60,706 nucleotides of DNA from Chloroflexota bacterium (GCA_023475235.1 JAMCWG010000078.1:1435-62140), one strand, 5' to 3'. Positions 22,495 to 32,340 are shown, counted from the first letter of the stretch. Notes: a model not told the origin generated them from the sequence alone. Program-made: numbers and translations.

Positions 22495-23739
22495 TCAGGG
22501 TACTCGAAGGCCCGTGGCCAGCTCCTCCTCGATGCGGAGGAACCGGTTGTACTTGCTACTGCGCTCCCCTCGTGCGGGCGCGCCGAGCTTGATGTACGAA
22601 GCCCCGATAGCCACCACGACGTCCGCCACTGAGGTGTCCTCGCACTCGCCCGACCTCACCGATGCCACGACGTCGTAGCCCGCGCGGTAGGCCGTGTCTG
22701 CCGCCTCCAGCGCCTCGGTGATAGTGCCCACCTGGTTGATCTTGAAGAGCATCGCGTTGGCCGCCCCTGCCGCAATGCCCTTCTCCAGCCGCTTGCGATT
22801 GGTGACGAAAAGGTCGTCTCCCACCACCTGGATGCCGAGCATCTCCTTTGCCAGCCGGAACCCCTCGAAGTCATCCTCGTGGAGCGGGTCCTCGATCTGG
22901 CGTATCGGGAATCGGCCGATGAGGTCCTTGTAGTGGGCCAGCAACTGCTCGCGGCTCAGGTCGCCCACCGTGAGGCGATATTTGCCCGTGTCCGGCTGAT
23001 AGAACAGACCGGAAGCGACATCGATGGCGAGAGCGAACTCGCCCTCGTATCCGGCAGCGGCGATGGCCTCGCAGATGGTGGTCATTGCCCCATCCTCGTC
23101 GCCGATGGGAGGGGTGTACGCGCCGCCCACCGCTGGCACAGGGCCGTACCGCTGCTCCAGCATAGCGCCAAGCTTACGGTAAATCTCGGCGATGTGTCGC
23201 GTTGCCTCGCGGAAAGTCATAGGCGTCACGGGAAATATCGCGTGGTCTTCGAAGTCGAGCTCGTTGCCAGAAAACTTGGCCCCGGCCATCACGTTGGCAA
23301 CGGGGACGGGCAGCCGGCAGCCGCGCAGCCCGCCGATGTAACGGTACAGCGGCAGCCCCACGGCCTTAGCCGCGGCGTTGGCCGTCGCCAGCGACACGGC
23401 CAGGATGGAGTTCGACCCCAGGCGCGCCTTATTGTCGGTGCCGTCGAGCTCCACCATCGCGCCGTCCACGCGCCGCTGGTCGGTGGCATCCATCCCCACC
23501 AGCCGCGGGCCGATGATTTCGTTGACGTTCTCCACCGCCTTCAGAACGCCGCGCCCATCGAAGCGAGGCCCGCCGTCGCGCAGCTCCAGGGCCTCGTAGC
23601 TGCCGGTGGAGGCGCCGCTGGGCACCGAGCTGCGCCCGATTTGCCCTCCGGCCAGCCAGACGTCCGCTTCCACCGTGGGATTGCCGATGCCGTTCATTAT
23701 TTCGCGGGCAACAACCCGCTCGATATCATATGCGCTCAT
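22495..23739 (-). CDS. Divergent enolase (phosphopyruvate hydratase-like)
   Basis: This 414-residue protein covers the whole enolase fold: the SGASTGSYEALELRDGG loop at 41-57, metal ligands D240, E283 and D308, E164 and E215 (equivalents of yeast E168 and E211), and the catalytic lysines K333 (LFKINQVGT) and K384 (SYIKLGAP). Two phosphate/proton-shuttle histidines of canonical enolases are replaced: the H159 position is K155 (AGAKFSG) and the H373 position is V361 (ASVRSGE). It could be a functional variant enolase or a paralogue with a related substrate. It is divergent from the kinase-like/ComA pair. The start at 23739 follows GGCAGGAAA. Confidence 0.82.
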   Translation of the reverse strand: MSAYDIERVVAREIMNGIGNPTVEADVWLAGGQIGRSSVPSGASTGSYEALELRDGGPRFDGRGVLKAVENVNEIIGPRLVGMDATDQRRVDGAMVELDGTDNKARLGSNSILAVSLATANAAAKAVGLPLYRYIGGLRGCRLPVPVANVMAGAKFSGNELDFEDHAIFPVTPMTFREATRHIAEIYRKLGAMLEQRYGPVPAVGGAYTPPIGDEDGAMTTICEAIAAAGYEGEFALAIDVASGLFYQPDTGKYRLTVGDLSREQLLAHYKDLIGRFPIRQIEDPLHEDDFEGFRLAKEMLGIQVVGDDLFVTNRKRLEKGIAAGAANAMLFKINQVGTITEALEAADTAYRAGYDVVASVRSGECEDTSVADVVVAIGASYIKLGAPARGERSSKYNRFLRIEEELATGLRVP

Positions 23740-23777
23740 TTTCCTGCCCTGCCAGTGTTGGTAATGTTGGTGCGCAC

Positions 23778-23807
23778 ATTCTAGCATCAGGCGCGCCCGT
23801 GCGCCAA
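23778..23807 (-). promoter_or_regulatory. Probable promoter for the divergent enolase gene
   Basis: On the minus strand TTGGCG (23802-23807) and TAGAAT (23778-23783) are spaced by 18 nt, 38 nt before the start codon. Confidence 0.4.
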
Positions 23808-23837
23808 CGCGGAAGGCCCGCGGGCATAGAAGCGCGC

Positions 23838-23891
23838 ACAGCCCAGCCCAGCCCAGCCCAGCCCAGTAGGGGCGAAGCTTGCTTCGCCCGT
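23838..23891. repeat. GCCCA tandem repeat and adjoining hairpin
   Basis: Five copies of a 5-base unit (GCCCA) are followed by GGGCGAAG-CTTG-CTTCGCCC, a perfect hairpin at about 23871-23890. Together with the two divergent promoters they make up the 338-nt spacer 23740-24077. Confidence 0.75.
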
Positions 23892-23965
23892 AGAGAGACC
23901 CTTCAGGGAGTTCCTCCCGAACGAAGTGAAGGGCTCGTTAGTTGAGGCAACGAACGCTTCTCGGA

Positions 23966-23994
23966 TTGACGGTCATTTGTGGCTATGCTAGCAT
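23966..23994 (+). promoter_or_regulatory. Promoter for the kinase-like/ComA operon
   Basis: TTGACG (23966-23971) and TAGCAT (23989-23994) are spaced by 17 nt. The in-frame ATG at 23979 lies inside the promoter, which supports the downstream GTG start at 24078. Confidence 0.6.
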
Positions 23995-24077
23995 CAGCGT
24001 CGAGATGGGGCCGGTCGGCCCGCGGAACGCGCAGTGCCTGTAGGAGGCGGACGTCACTTCGGGTGAGGAGATTGCCG

Positions 24078-25073
24078 GTGGCTGAACTGCATTGTCGGGC
24101 CGTGTCACTGCTGTGGGCGACGTTCGGGCTGATATCCAACAATCCCACGCTGATCGACGCGCCGGAGTTCTTCGAATCGAAAGAGGTCATACAGTCACTG
24201 CTGACCGACGTGCGGGCCGTGCCGCGCATCCCATTCCTCGGCGAGCTCGACGCCTACATCTACATCAACGACGTTCCATCCCTGCCGCCCGAGATCAGGG
24301 TCACCGATCGCGCCGTCTTCGCGGCCGCCGATTTCACTCGCCTCGACACCGAGGCGTCCGACCGCCGCTACAGCCTTTTCGGCAACTTGGGGCTATTCTT
24401 CAAGTATGCTATGGCCACGCTGGAGCGCTACCACTGCATCTACAGCTTCCACGCTTCCGGCGTGTTCATCCCCGACGACAATGAGCTTCTCATCATCATC
24501 GGAGGCGCCGGCGCTGGAAAGACAGTGTTGCTCCTGGAGGGCCTCAGCCGCGGCTATCAGATATTCAGCACCGAGATGGTGCACTTCCAGTTCGGGCCCG
24601 ATGGGTGCCGCTTCTTTAAGGGCGCGATGGTGGACAACATCCGGATCGGCAACCTGTTGTTCGATTTTCCCGCGGCCGCCGAGCGCCTGGGCCTCGTCCT
24701 CCCCGAGGTGGGCGACCCTTGGGCCACCAAGATCGCCATCGATCTGGAGTCCGTCTCCACGCCTTCCGACATTCTCCTGAATCCCAACGTCACGCTGCTT
24801 TTCCCTAAGATCGAAGCCGGACGCGGCGCCGCCATCATCAACGAGGTGCGGGACAGGCGCCGGCTGGTGCACATGCTATTCGATAACGCCACCGAGAAGA
24901 TAGGCGGCACGACGCTCTTGTACGAGGTGCTTCCCCTGGACACTTTCGACACCCCGGCGCTGATGCGGGCACGCCTGTCCTCTATGGAACGCTTTGTTTC
25001 GGGGGAGGCCTTCCCAATCAAACGGGCCAGGACGATACTGGCCGGACCAAAGAACAGTATGGAGGGGATCTGA
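24078..25073 (+). CDS. HPr kinase/PEP carboxykinase-fold P-loop protein
   Basis: The 331-residue protein begins at GTG 24078, seven bases after TGAGGAG. After an N-terminal domain of about 110 residues it shows FHASGVFI (about 125) and the P-loop IIGGAGAGKT (142-149), the arrangement seen in HPr kinase and related HprK-like ATPases. The aspartate pair that normally follows the P-loop in HPr kinase is not present; the region reads IFSTEMVHF. A kinase acting on HPr is therefore unlikely. Its stop codon shares one base with the ComA start (TGATG), so the two are translationally coupled and probably work together. The biochemical role is unknown. Confidence 0.7.
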   Translation: MAELHCRAVSLLWATFGLISNNPTLIDAPEFFESKEVIQSLLTDVRAVPRIPFLGELDAYIYINDVPSLPPEIRVTDRAVFAAADFTRLDTEASDRRYSLFGNLGLFFKYAMATLERYHCIYSFHASGVFIPDDNELLIIIGGAGAGKTVLLLEGLSRGYQIFSTEMVHFQFGPDGCRFFKGAMVDNIRIGNLLFDFPAAAERLGLVLPEVGDPWATKIAIDLESVSTPSDILLNPNVTLLFPKIEAGRGAAIINEVRDRRRLVHMLFDNATEKIGGTTLLYEVLPLDTFDTPALMRARLSSMERFVSGEAFPIKRARTILAGPKNSMEGI

Positions 25074-25876
25074 TGAAAGCCTGGGGTGACTGCTTTGAGA
25101 TGCCGCTGCCCGGCCGCTCGGCAAAAGTCAACGGCAAGCGCAGCGTCGGCATAACGATGGTCATCGACAAGGGCCTGGGGCTGAACGCCACTCGCGACCT
25201 CATGGCCAACGCAAGTCACTGCATCGACTGCTTAAAACTTACTTTCGGCACCTCGGCCTTCCTGGAGGAGGGATTGCTCCGGGAGAAGATCGGCATCGTG
25301 AGGGACGCCGGCGTCGACATATATCCCGGCGGGACATTCCTGGAGGTAGCCGTGGCCCAGGGCACCTACGGTAAATACCTGAAGCGGGCCAAAGAGCTGG
25401 GGTTCGGCGCCCTGGAGATCTCCGACGGCACCATCCAGATGGACGACGAGACCCGCCGGTCGGTCATCAAGCAGGCGCTGGATTCCGGCTTCAAGGTAAT
25501 CTCGGAGGTGGGCAAGAAGGACCCTAAGGAGGAGATTGCCATCGCCAAGATGCAGGAGGAGATTGCCTCCGACCTGGAGATGGGGGTCTTCAAGGTCATC
25601 GTCGAGGCCCGGGAGTCGGGCCACGGCGTCGGCATCTTCGACGCATCCGGCAACGTCGAGGTGTCGGAGCTCGACCAGATAATCTCCGGCGTCAAAGACG
25701 TCAACGACATCATCTGGGAGGCGCCCCTGAAGAACCAGCAGCTTTACCTGATCCTTCGCTTCGGCGTGAACGTGAACCTGGGCAACGTGCCGCCGGATGA
25801 TATCCTGGCCCTGGAGGCGCTGCGCAACGGCCTGCGGGGCGACACCCTGAAGGTGGCGTTGGACCGGCGCGGGTAG
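25073..25876 (+). CDS. ComA family protein (phosphosulfolactate synthase/HSA32-like)
   Basis: The 267-residue protein is a TIM-barrel member of the ComA family. In methanogens ComA joins sulfite to phosphoenolpyruvate as the first step of coenzyme M synthesis; the same family includes Bacillus YitD and plant HSA32. Motifs are RSVGITMVIDKGLGL (23-37), KLTFGTSAF, YPGGTFLEVA, GALEISDGTIQM and VISEVGKKDPKEE. ATG overlaps the preceding stop by one base. No ComB phosphatase or sulfopyruvate decarboxylase is in the window. The nearby divergent enolase could supply the PEP substrate, but that is inference. Confidence 0.85.
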   Translation: MKAWGDCFEMPLPGRSAKVNGKRSVGITMVIDKGLGLNATRDLMANASHCIDCLKLTFGTSAFLEEGLLREKIGIVRDAGVDIYPGGTFLEVAVAQGTYGKYLKRAKELGFGALEISDGTIQMDDETRRSVIKQALDSGFKVISEVGKKDPKEEIAIAKMQEEIASDLEMGVFKVIVEARESGHGVGIFDASGNVEVSELDQIISGVKDVNDIIWEAPLKNQQLYLILRFGVNVNLGNVPPDDILALEALRNGLRGDTLKVALDRRG

Positions 25877-25933
25877 CGCGGAGGATGCCATGCGACCGGT
25901 GGACCACACAAGAGACCGCCGGCGACGATGGAT

Positions 25934-25962
25934 GCGGTGGGGCGCTTTGCCCGCCCCACCGC
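25934..25962 (+). terminator. GC-rich hairpin after the ComA gene
   Basis: Perfect 11-bp arms GCGGTGGGGCG and CGCCCCACCGC surround a 7-base loop, 57 nt after the stop codon. There is no T-tract, so its activity as an intrinsic terminator is uncertain. Confidence 0.45.
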
Positions 25963-26027
25963 GATCGCGGCGAGGACCGAGCAGATCGACATCACAAGCA
26001 GCAACACATAGTATTCCAGTTTATTTG

Positions 26028-26056
26028 TTGCATCATCCAACAAGATGTGTTATATT
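26028..26056 (+). promoter_or_regulatory. Candidate promoter in the sparsely coding 25877-27528 region
   Basis: TTGCAT (26028-26033) and TATATT (26051-26056) are spaced by 17 nt, in an AT-rich patch that contrasts with its surroundings. What it transcribes is unclear; the first possible gene starts about 170 nt downstream. Confidence 0.4.
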
Positions 26057-26225
26057 CAGCCCGTAGTATACTAACGGATGAAGCAATCATTAGCTGGTCT
26101 TCACGCGACACGAGCTGTGGGAAGACGGGCGCCCTCGGATAGGACAAAGGGCAAGAAGAGAGAACCATAGGCGGCGCTGTTTCCGTCATTTGTCAGCCTG
26201 GCAATCAACGAAAGCAGGCGATGCT

Positions 26226-26603
26226 ATGCGTAGCAGATTCATCGACGTCCTGCTGGTCAATGAGTTGCGGGTAGCGAAACGCCCCCGTCTGCTTGTGTTT
26301 GTCATGGCTTTCTCCCTTTTCTTCATCCAGGCCGGCGGCGTGATCGATGACTGGCCGGCGGAAGGGTCGTTCCCGACAGCACTTCGAGCGGACGGAATCG
26401 TGCACAACTGCAACACGGGCCTTGCCTTCATCCGCTTCGATGCCAGGCTCAGGCACGACCCCCGTGCGACAGATGACATCGAAATGCACATCCGGACCAC
26501 AACCTCGCCGGTTGATGGATCGGAGCAGACGCTTCGACATTCGGCGGCTGTAAGCCAGAATACTCTTGTGAACAGGCCCCTCACGATTCCCCGGCGGGAA
26601 TAA
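26226..26603 (+). CDS. Hypothetical protein, doubtful
   Basis: A 125-codon frame follows the candidate promoter. Its N-terminus has a basic start and one hydrophobic segment (LLVFVMAFSLFFIQAGG, about 25-41), compatible with a signal peptide or anchor. No family is recognised. Overlapping frames on the opposite strand are as long, and no strong ribosome-binding site is present, so this may not be a gene. Confidence 0.2.
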   Translation: MRSRFIDVLLVNELRVAKRPRLLVFVMAFSLFFIQAGGVIDDWPAEGSFPTALRADGIVHNCNTGLAFIRFDARLRHDPRATDDIEMHIRTTTSPVDGSEQTLRHSAAVSQNTLVNRPLTIPRRE

Positions 26604-26663
26604 CCCCGCTTCAATGCGCCGGGCGCCAAACACGCCTATCGCCACGGAACAGGAGTTGATCCA

Positions 26664-26864
26664 GTGAACGATGCACTCAGACCTGCTCGCTCGAAATCCG
26701 CGAACGGCGCGAAGTCGAAGTCCGAAGTCGAAGTCATAGATGACCACAAGGCGATTCTCTATCAACTGTATGGCGAACGGCCTTTAGAAAACGATTTCGT
26801 GCACCGAAACCACAGCAACGCTCGATGGCGAGATGCAGGCCGTAGTCAGAGTGTAGGCCGGTGA
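26664..26864 (+). CDS. Hypothetical small protein, doubtful
   Basis: A 66-codon frame with GTG start eight bases after AGGAG. It contains a short KSKSEVEV-type repeat arising from a GAAGTC tandem repeat in the DNA. No family is recognised. It could be a remnant. Confidence 0.2.
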   Translation: MNDALRPARSKSANGAKSKSEVEVIDDHKAILYQLYGERPLENDFVHRNHSNARWRDAGRSQSVGR

Positions 26865-26916
26865 GGCTCCAACATTCCGAAAGGATCGCTGTAGTGGGGT
26901 CGATGGAGGTACGGCT

Positions 26917-27153
26917 GTGAAAATGCCTGAACGTATTGATCTGCTGGAACCGGGGGAGATCGATCTGCTGGTACGAAGACGCGGCTACTGTTCGGCAAGG
27001 CTGATAGCCTGGGCAGAGATGACGCGGCTCCGGGCATTGCTCCTGGATATGTTGCTGGATGGTCAACTCGCGGTAGCGGGATGGGACGACTCTGACCCGA
27101 TCCTCAGCATCCCAGGATACCCATGCCGGGGACCTCAGCCAAGCGCACAGTAG
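26917..27153 (+). CDS. Hypothetical 78-residue protein
   Basis: GTG at 26917 is preceded by GGAGG at a 7-base spacing, the best translation signal in the 25877-27528 region. The product is mostly helical and charged with two parts: PERIDLLEPGEIDLLVRRRG, and LLLDMLLDGQLAVAGWD followed by DPILSIPG. I do not recognise the family. The upstream gene candidates are weak, so it may be alone. Confidence 0.35.
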   Translation: MKMPERIDLLEPGEIDLLVRRRGYCSARLIAWAEMTRLRALLLDMLLDGQLAVAGWDDSDPILSIPGYPCRGPQPSAQ

Positions 27154-27273
27154 ATTCATGGCAAAAGAAAGACCGGGGCAAGCATAGTACTCAAGCATAG
27201 TACTATCGGAGTGCGCCAGTTCCGCCAACTATGAGGGACCGTTCCATGCGGTCCCGCGCTATTGTAGGGGCGC

Positions 27274-27360
27274 ACCCGCGTGTCATTGGCGCCCTGGCGC
27301 CAATCGAACCCAGTGGGCGCCAGGACACGGCCCGTGCCGTGTTCGGGCTGACACGCGGGT
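27274..27360. repeat. Nested inverted repeat (cruciform-like)
   Basis: Outer perfect arms ACCCGCGTGTCA (27274-27285) and TGACACGCGGGT (27349-27360) enclose an inner hairpin TTGGCGCC-CT-GGCGCCAA (27286-27303). A nearby direct repeat of AAGCATAGTACT lies at about 27179-27204. No coding function is apparent. Confidence 0.75.
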
Positions 27361-27528
27361 CGGCCGCTACGACGGGAAAACCCTGGTTGCCGGTACTGCC
27401 TGATGCACCGCGCCGAGCTTGGAATGCTCTCTCGCGTGTGCTATATTTGGGAAGCACGTCCGGGTACTACCGGCCCATTAATTACACAGTCCTGTATCGT
27501 AGCTTCCGCATACCAAGGAGGTTGTTAG

Positions 27529-28503
27529 TTGGCTACCCAAGCGAACCTCATCGAGGTCACCATCTGGTTCCGCGGCGTCACCGAGGCGCGATTAGCCCGG
27601 CGCCTGGCCAATGCTATCGCCAGCGCCGGAGCCCGAGAGGGCAAGTTCGTACAGGCATTCGACAACTACGCCGACTCACCCGACCGTATCGACGTCCCCT
27701 GCCGGTCGTACGCGCGGCTTTGCGTCGAGCCCATCGCCGAGCCTTATATCTACGAGAACCACAGCCCGTCCGTCGTCATCGTGACCGAAGCCACCCTGCT
27801 TAAGGGCTGCAACGTATTGAAGGGACTGGAGCCGGGAGGCGTCCTGGTCGTCAATACCAACCGCGGGCCGGAAGCCATGCTGGCTCTGCTTCAGGACCTG
27901 CCCAATTTGCATCGTCTCAAGACCCTGGCCACCATCGAGGTAGGCAATGTGGCGCTTCCCTACGTTCCATACGGCGCCGGCGAAGGGGCAGTGGACACGG
28001 CCACCCAGTTGAAGGGCGCCCCCATACTGCTGGGCGCATTCAGCAGAGCATCCGGCGTCGTATCTATAGAATCCCTGAAGGCCATCGAGCGCGACCACCA
28101 CGGGCTGGAGCTGGGCTACAACGAAACCGAGCTCCTGGAGAACCCGGGCTACATTCCCGAGGAGCCGACGGTCGAAGTGCTGGCCGAGGGCTACCGCAGC
28201 AAAGTGGACCTGGTGATACCGGCGCCCGCGCCCGGCGGCGAAAACGAGGACATGATAACCGGCAACTACCGGCAGCAGCGGCCCGTCATCGATCTTGGGA
28301 AATGCACTCTTTGCCGTATGTGCTGGATTAGCTGTCCCGACTCGTGCATTGAAGTCCCTGGGCGCAGCGGCGAGCGAATTGCCGTGAACCTCAAGTACTG
28401 CAAGGGCTGCGGGGTGTGCTGGTCGGTGTGCCCGGTTGAGGGCGCGATCCGTCCCGAGCCAGAGCTGAACTACGCCGGCGATGTCGTCCGGATCACATAT
28501 TAG
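27529..28503 (+). CDS. 2-oxoacid:ferredoxin oxidoreductase gamma-delta fusion subunit (putative oxalate oxidoreductase gamma)
   Basis: The 324-residue protein fuses the gamma domain of PFOR-type enzymes (about 1-190, with the G-GE/A pattern GAGEGAVDTATQLKG) to a delta-type ferredoxin domain. The latter has two 4Fe-4S motifs, CTLCRMCWISC and CKGCGVCWSVC (about 260-310). It channels electrons from the thiamine site to ferredoxin. TTG at 27529 follows AAGGAGG by 7 nt. The same gamma-delta, alpha, beta gene order and subunit sizes are, as I recall, those of the Moorella oxalate oxidoreductase. A weak promoter-like TATATT lies near 27440. Confidence 0.85.
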   Translation: MATQANLIEVTIWFRGVTEARLARRLANAIASAGAREGKFVQAFDNYADSPDRIDVPCRSYARLCVEPIAEPYIYENHSPSVVIVTEATLLKGCNVLKGLEPGGVLVVNTNRGPEAMLALLQDLPNLHRLKTLATIEVGNVALPYVPYGAGEGAVDTATQLKGAPILLGAFSRASGVVSIESLKAIERDHHGLELGYNETELLENPGYIPEEPTVEVLAEGYRSKVDLVIPAPAPGGENEDMITGNYRQQRPVIDLGKCTLCRMCWISCPDSCIEVPGRSGERIAVNLKYCKGCGVCWSVCPVEGAIRPEPELNYAGDVVRITY

Positions 28504-28513
28504 GAGAAGCACA

Positions 28514-30732
<2,219 letters not shown>

Positions 30733-30744
30733 AGGGCGCGCCCT

Positions 30745-31004
30745 CACCCTAACCTCGCCATAGGCGAGTCGTCTGCCAGAGGCGGACCTCGCCACGGCGA
30801 GTCGCCTACGGAGACCGCCTCCGGCGGGCCTTCGGAGACCTCTCCCTGTGGGAGAGGGAACAACAACCTCCCCTCTCCTCGCCCGGGCGAGGAGAGGGAA
30901 CAGCAACCTCCCTTCTCCCTTTGGGAGAAGTCGCCAAGGGCGACTCGCCTCCGGCGAGGGACGGGGACGAGGGTGAGACTGTAGGGGCCGGGTGACCCGG
31001 CCCC
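30745..31004. repeat. Array of GC-rich hairpins
   Basis: Consecutive perfect or near-perfect inverted repeats include CCTCTCCC-TGT-GGGAGAGG, a 28-bp perfect palindrome at 30871-30898, CTTCTCCC-TTT-GGGAGAAG, GTCGCC-AA-GGGCGAC and a 21-base hairpin at 30984-31004. They fill most of the 439-nt gap after the oxidoreductase operon. No gene is seen; the array may stop transcription and is a repeat hot spot. Confidence 0.75.
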
Positions 31005-31171
31005 TTCGCGCGCCTATCTGCTTGACACCCACTTGCACTGGAGATATGCTGCAATTGCTGGCCCAACCGACGAAACCTGCCAAGCCTGCTCCGGGCGTGC
31101 CATCGTCAGCGTGAGTGCTGTTCACCGGCTTGTCGGCAAGACGTTCATAAACTGATAGGCGGATTTGCAAG

Positions 31172-31711
31172 ATGACTCAGATGAAGGTTGATCCGTTGAC
31201 GGACTGGAAAGGCTTCTACGAAGAGCTTCAAAATGAATCAGCGAGAGGAGCGGTGCTCATTGCGGCCGCGTTCCTAGACGCTCAGTTGAGAAACCTACTG
31301 TCAAGGTCCTTCGTGAAAAATCCGAAGATAGTGAAAAAGCTTCTTGGCACAGGACGTGAACACGCTCCTCTGTCTTCGTTTAGCTCGAGAATAGATGCTG
31401 CGTACTGCCTCGGCCTGATAAGTGAAAGTATGTATGACGACCTTCACAGGATAAGGGACATCAGAAACAATTTTGCCCACAGGATGCATGGCTATAGTTT
31501 CGACGATCCTCTAATTGTCAGTTGGTGCAAATCACTGAAACTGCCGAAGATGGTTACGGATGCTCTTCCTGAGTTTCCAAACACTCATAGGAGCATGTTC
31601 CTTTTGGGTGTGACCCAGCTCGCTAACTGGCTCGCTCTGAAAACCCTGGAAGCAGATCACATCGATAGATCTGCGCCGAAAGACCCCAGTTTGCTTCAAG
31701 TAGTGAGGTAG
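31172..31711 (+). CDS. MltR-like domain protein, possible integron-type cassette gene
   Basis: This 179-residue protein shows the MltR family pattern: ESARGAVLIAAAFLDAQLRNLL, then APLSSFSSRIDAAYCLGLIS and IRDIRNNFAHRMHG. In enterobacteria MltR is a mannitol repressor without a classical DNA-binding domain; in other settings the family is uncharacterised. Base composition is clearly richer in A+T than the surrounding genes, suggesting acquisition. The stop codon is followed within five bases by an attC-like site, the typical end of an integron cassette. No strong ribosome-binding site is visible. Confidence 0.65.
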   Translation: MTQMKVDPLTDWKGFYEELQNESARGAVLIAAAFLDAQLRNLLSRSFVKNPKIVKKLLGTGREHAPLSSFSSRIDAAYCLGLISESMYDDLHRIRDIRNNFAHRMHGYSFDDPLIVSWCKSLKLPKMVTDALPEFPNTHRSMFLLGVTQLANWLALKTLEADHIDRSAPKDPSLLQVVR

Positions 31712-31715
31712 AGCA

Positions 31716-31775
31716 GCCCAACCATACGCTACAGCCGACGTGCCACAGCCGAGCAACTGGATGCTGACGTTAGGC
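31716..31775 (+). other. Putative integron attC-like recombination site
   Basis: A 60-bp segment begins with GCCCAAC (fits RYYYAAC) at 31716-31722 and ends with GTTAGGC (fits GTTRRRY) at 31769-31775. The two pair at 6 of 7 positions. CAGCCGACG at 31732-31740 resembles the L box of short aadA-type attC sites, but the matching right-hand box is poor. It lies 4 nt after one stop codon and 17 nt before the next start, as in cassette arrays. No integrase gene is in the window. Confidence 0.4.
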
Positions 31776-31792
31776 CGAAGGACGATTTCGAT

Positions 31793-32293
31793 ATGAATAG
31801 GGATGAATTTATTCAGGCCAAGAACTTCATCTTCACCGACATCGAAAGAGAACTGCAGATCGCCAGAGCAGACCACGACCGGCTCCTATGTATGGGAATC
31901 ACACCTGGCGGTGGCAATTTCCTTGCAGCACTGGGATTGCTCTGTTACACCGAGTTCGGCGGGAAACTGCGTTTCTGTAGGAAGCGCGACGATGGAAAGG
32001 ACTTTGCATCAGAGAACTTCAACCTCTTTTTCGACGAGTTGGGACCCGGGTACAAGGCCTTCAGACAGCATCACAACGTGTACGACATTTTCCGGTGCGG
32101 CTTAGCGCATGAATACTACGTCAAGAAGAGTTGTGGAATCGCTATGTTTGGCGATGAAGACAGCCCAGGAATTGGAATCGACCCGTCGGGCGAATACTCG
32201 TACTTGTTCGTTGTACAGAGCTATAACCGTGACCTGAGAAATGCATTTGATAGGCTCGAGAAAGACCTCTTCGGACGGCAGGCCTCAGTCTAA
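31793..32293 (+). CDS. Hypothetical protein, possible cassette gene
   Basis: This 166-residue soluble protein belongs to no family I recognise. It has a charged helical N-terminus and C-terminus and aromatic-rich middle segments (FRQHHNVYDIFRCGLAHEYY, about 90-110). Composition is AT-richer than the flanks, like the preceding gene. It begins just after the attC-like site; no second such site follows, only a strong terminator. Confidence 0.6.
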   Translation: MNRDEFIQAKNFIFTDIERELQIARADHDRLLCMGITPGGGNFLAALGLLCYTEFGGKLRFCRKRDDGKDFASENFNLFFDELGPGYKAFRQHHNVYDIFRCGLAHEYYVKKSCGIAMFGDEDSPGIGIDPSGEYSYLFVVQSYNRDLRNAFDRLEKDLFGRQASV

Positions 32294-32301
32294 TGAAAAT
32301 A

Positions 32302-32340
32302 CCCCTGCGCGGGGTTACCGAACCCGCGCAGGGGCGTTTT
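32302..32340. terminator. Bidirectional intrinsic terminator
   Basis: Perfect 12-bp arms CCCCTGCGCGGG (32302-32313) and CCCGCGCAGGGG (32323-32334) are followed by CGTTTT on the plus strand. The plus-strand AAAAT upstream supplies a U-run for minus-strand transcripts. It separates the convergent cassette-type gene and the phosphodiesterase gene. Confidence 0.8.

Noticed and set aside
23838-23866. CRISPR-like interpretation of the GCCCA tandem repeat
   Set aside because: The units are five bases with no spacers; it is a simple microsatellite-type repeat.
23979-24077. Upstream ATG start for the HprK-like gene
   Set aside because: It lies between the -35 and -10 boxes of the likely promoter; GTG at 24078 has a good ribosome-binding site.
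26205-26765. 186-codon minus-strand frame in the sparse region
   Set aside because: No ribosome-binding site, no recognisable motif, and competing frames of similar length on both strands.
31040-31171. A second attC-like site before the MltR-like gene
   Set aside because: GCCCAAC is present but the following GTTCATA does not fit GTTRRRY and the arms do not pair.
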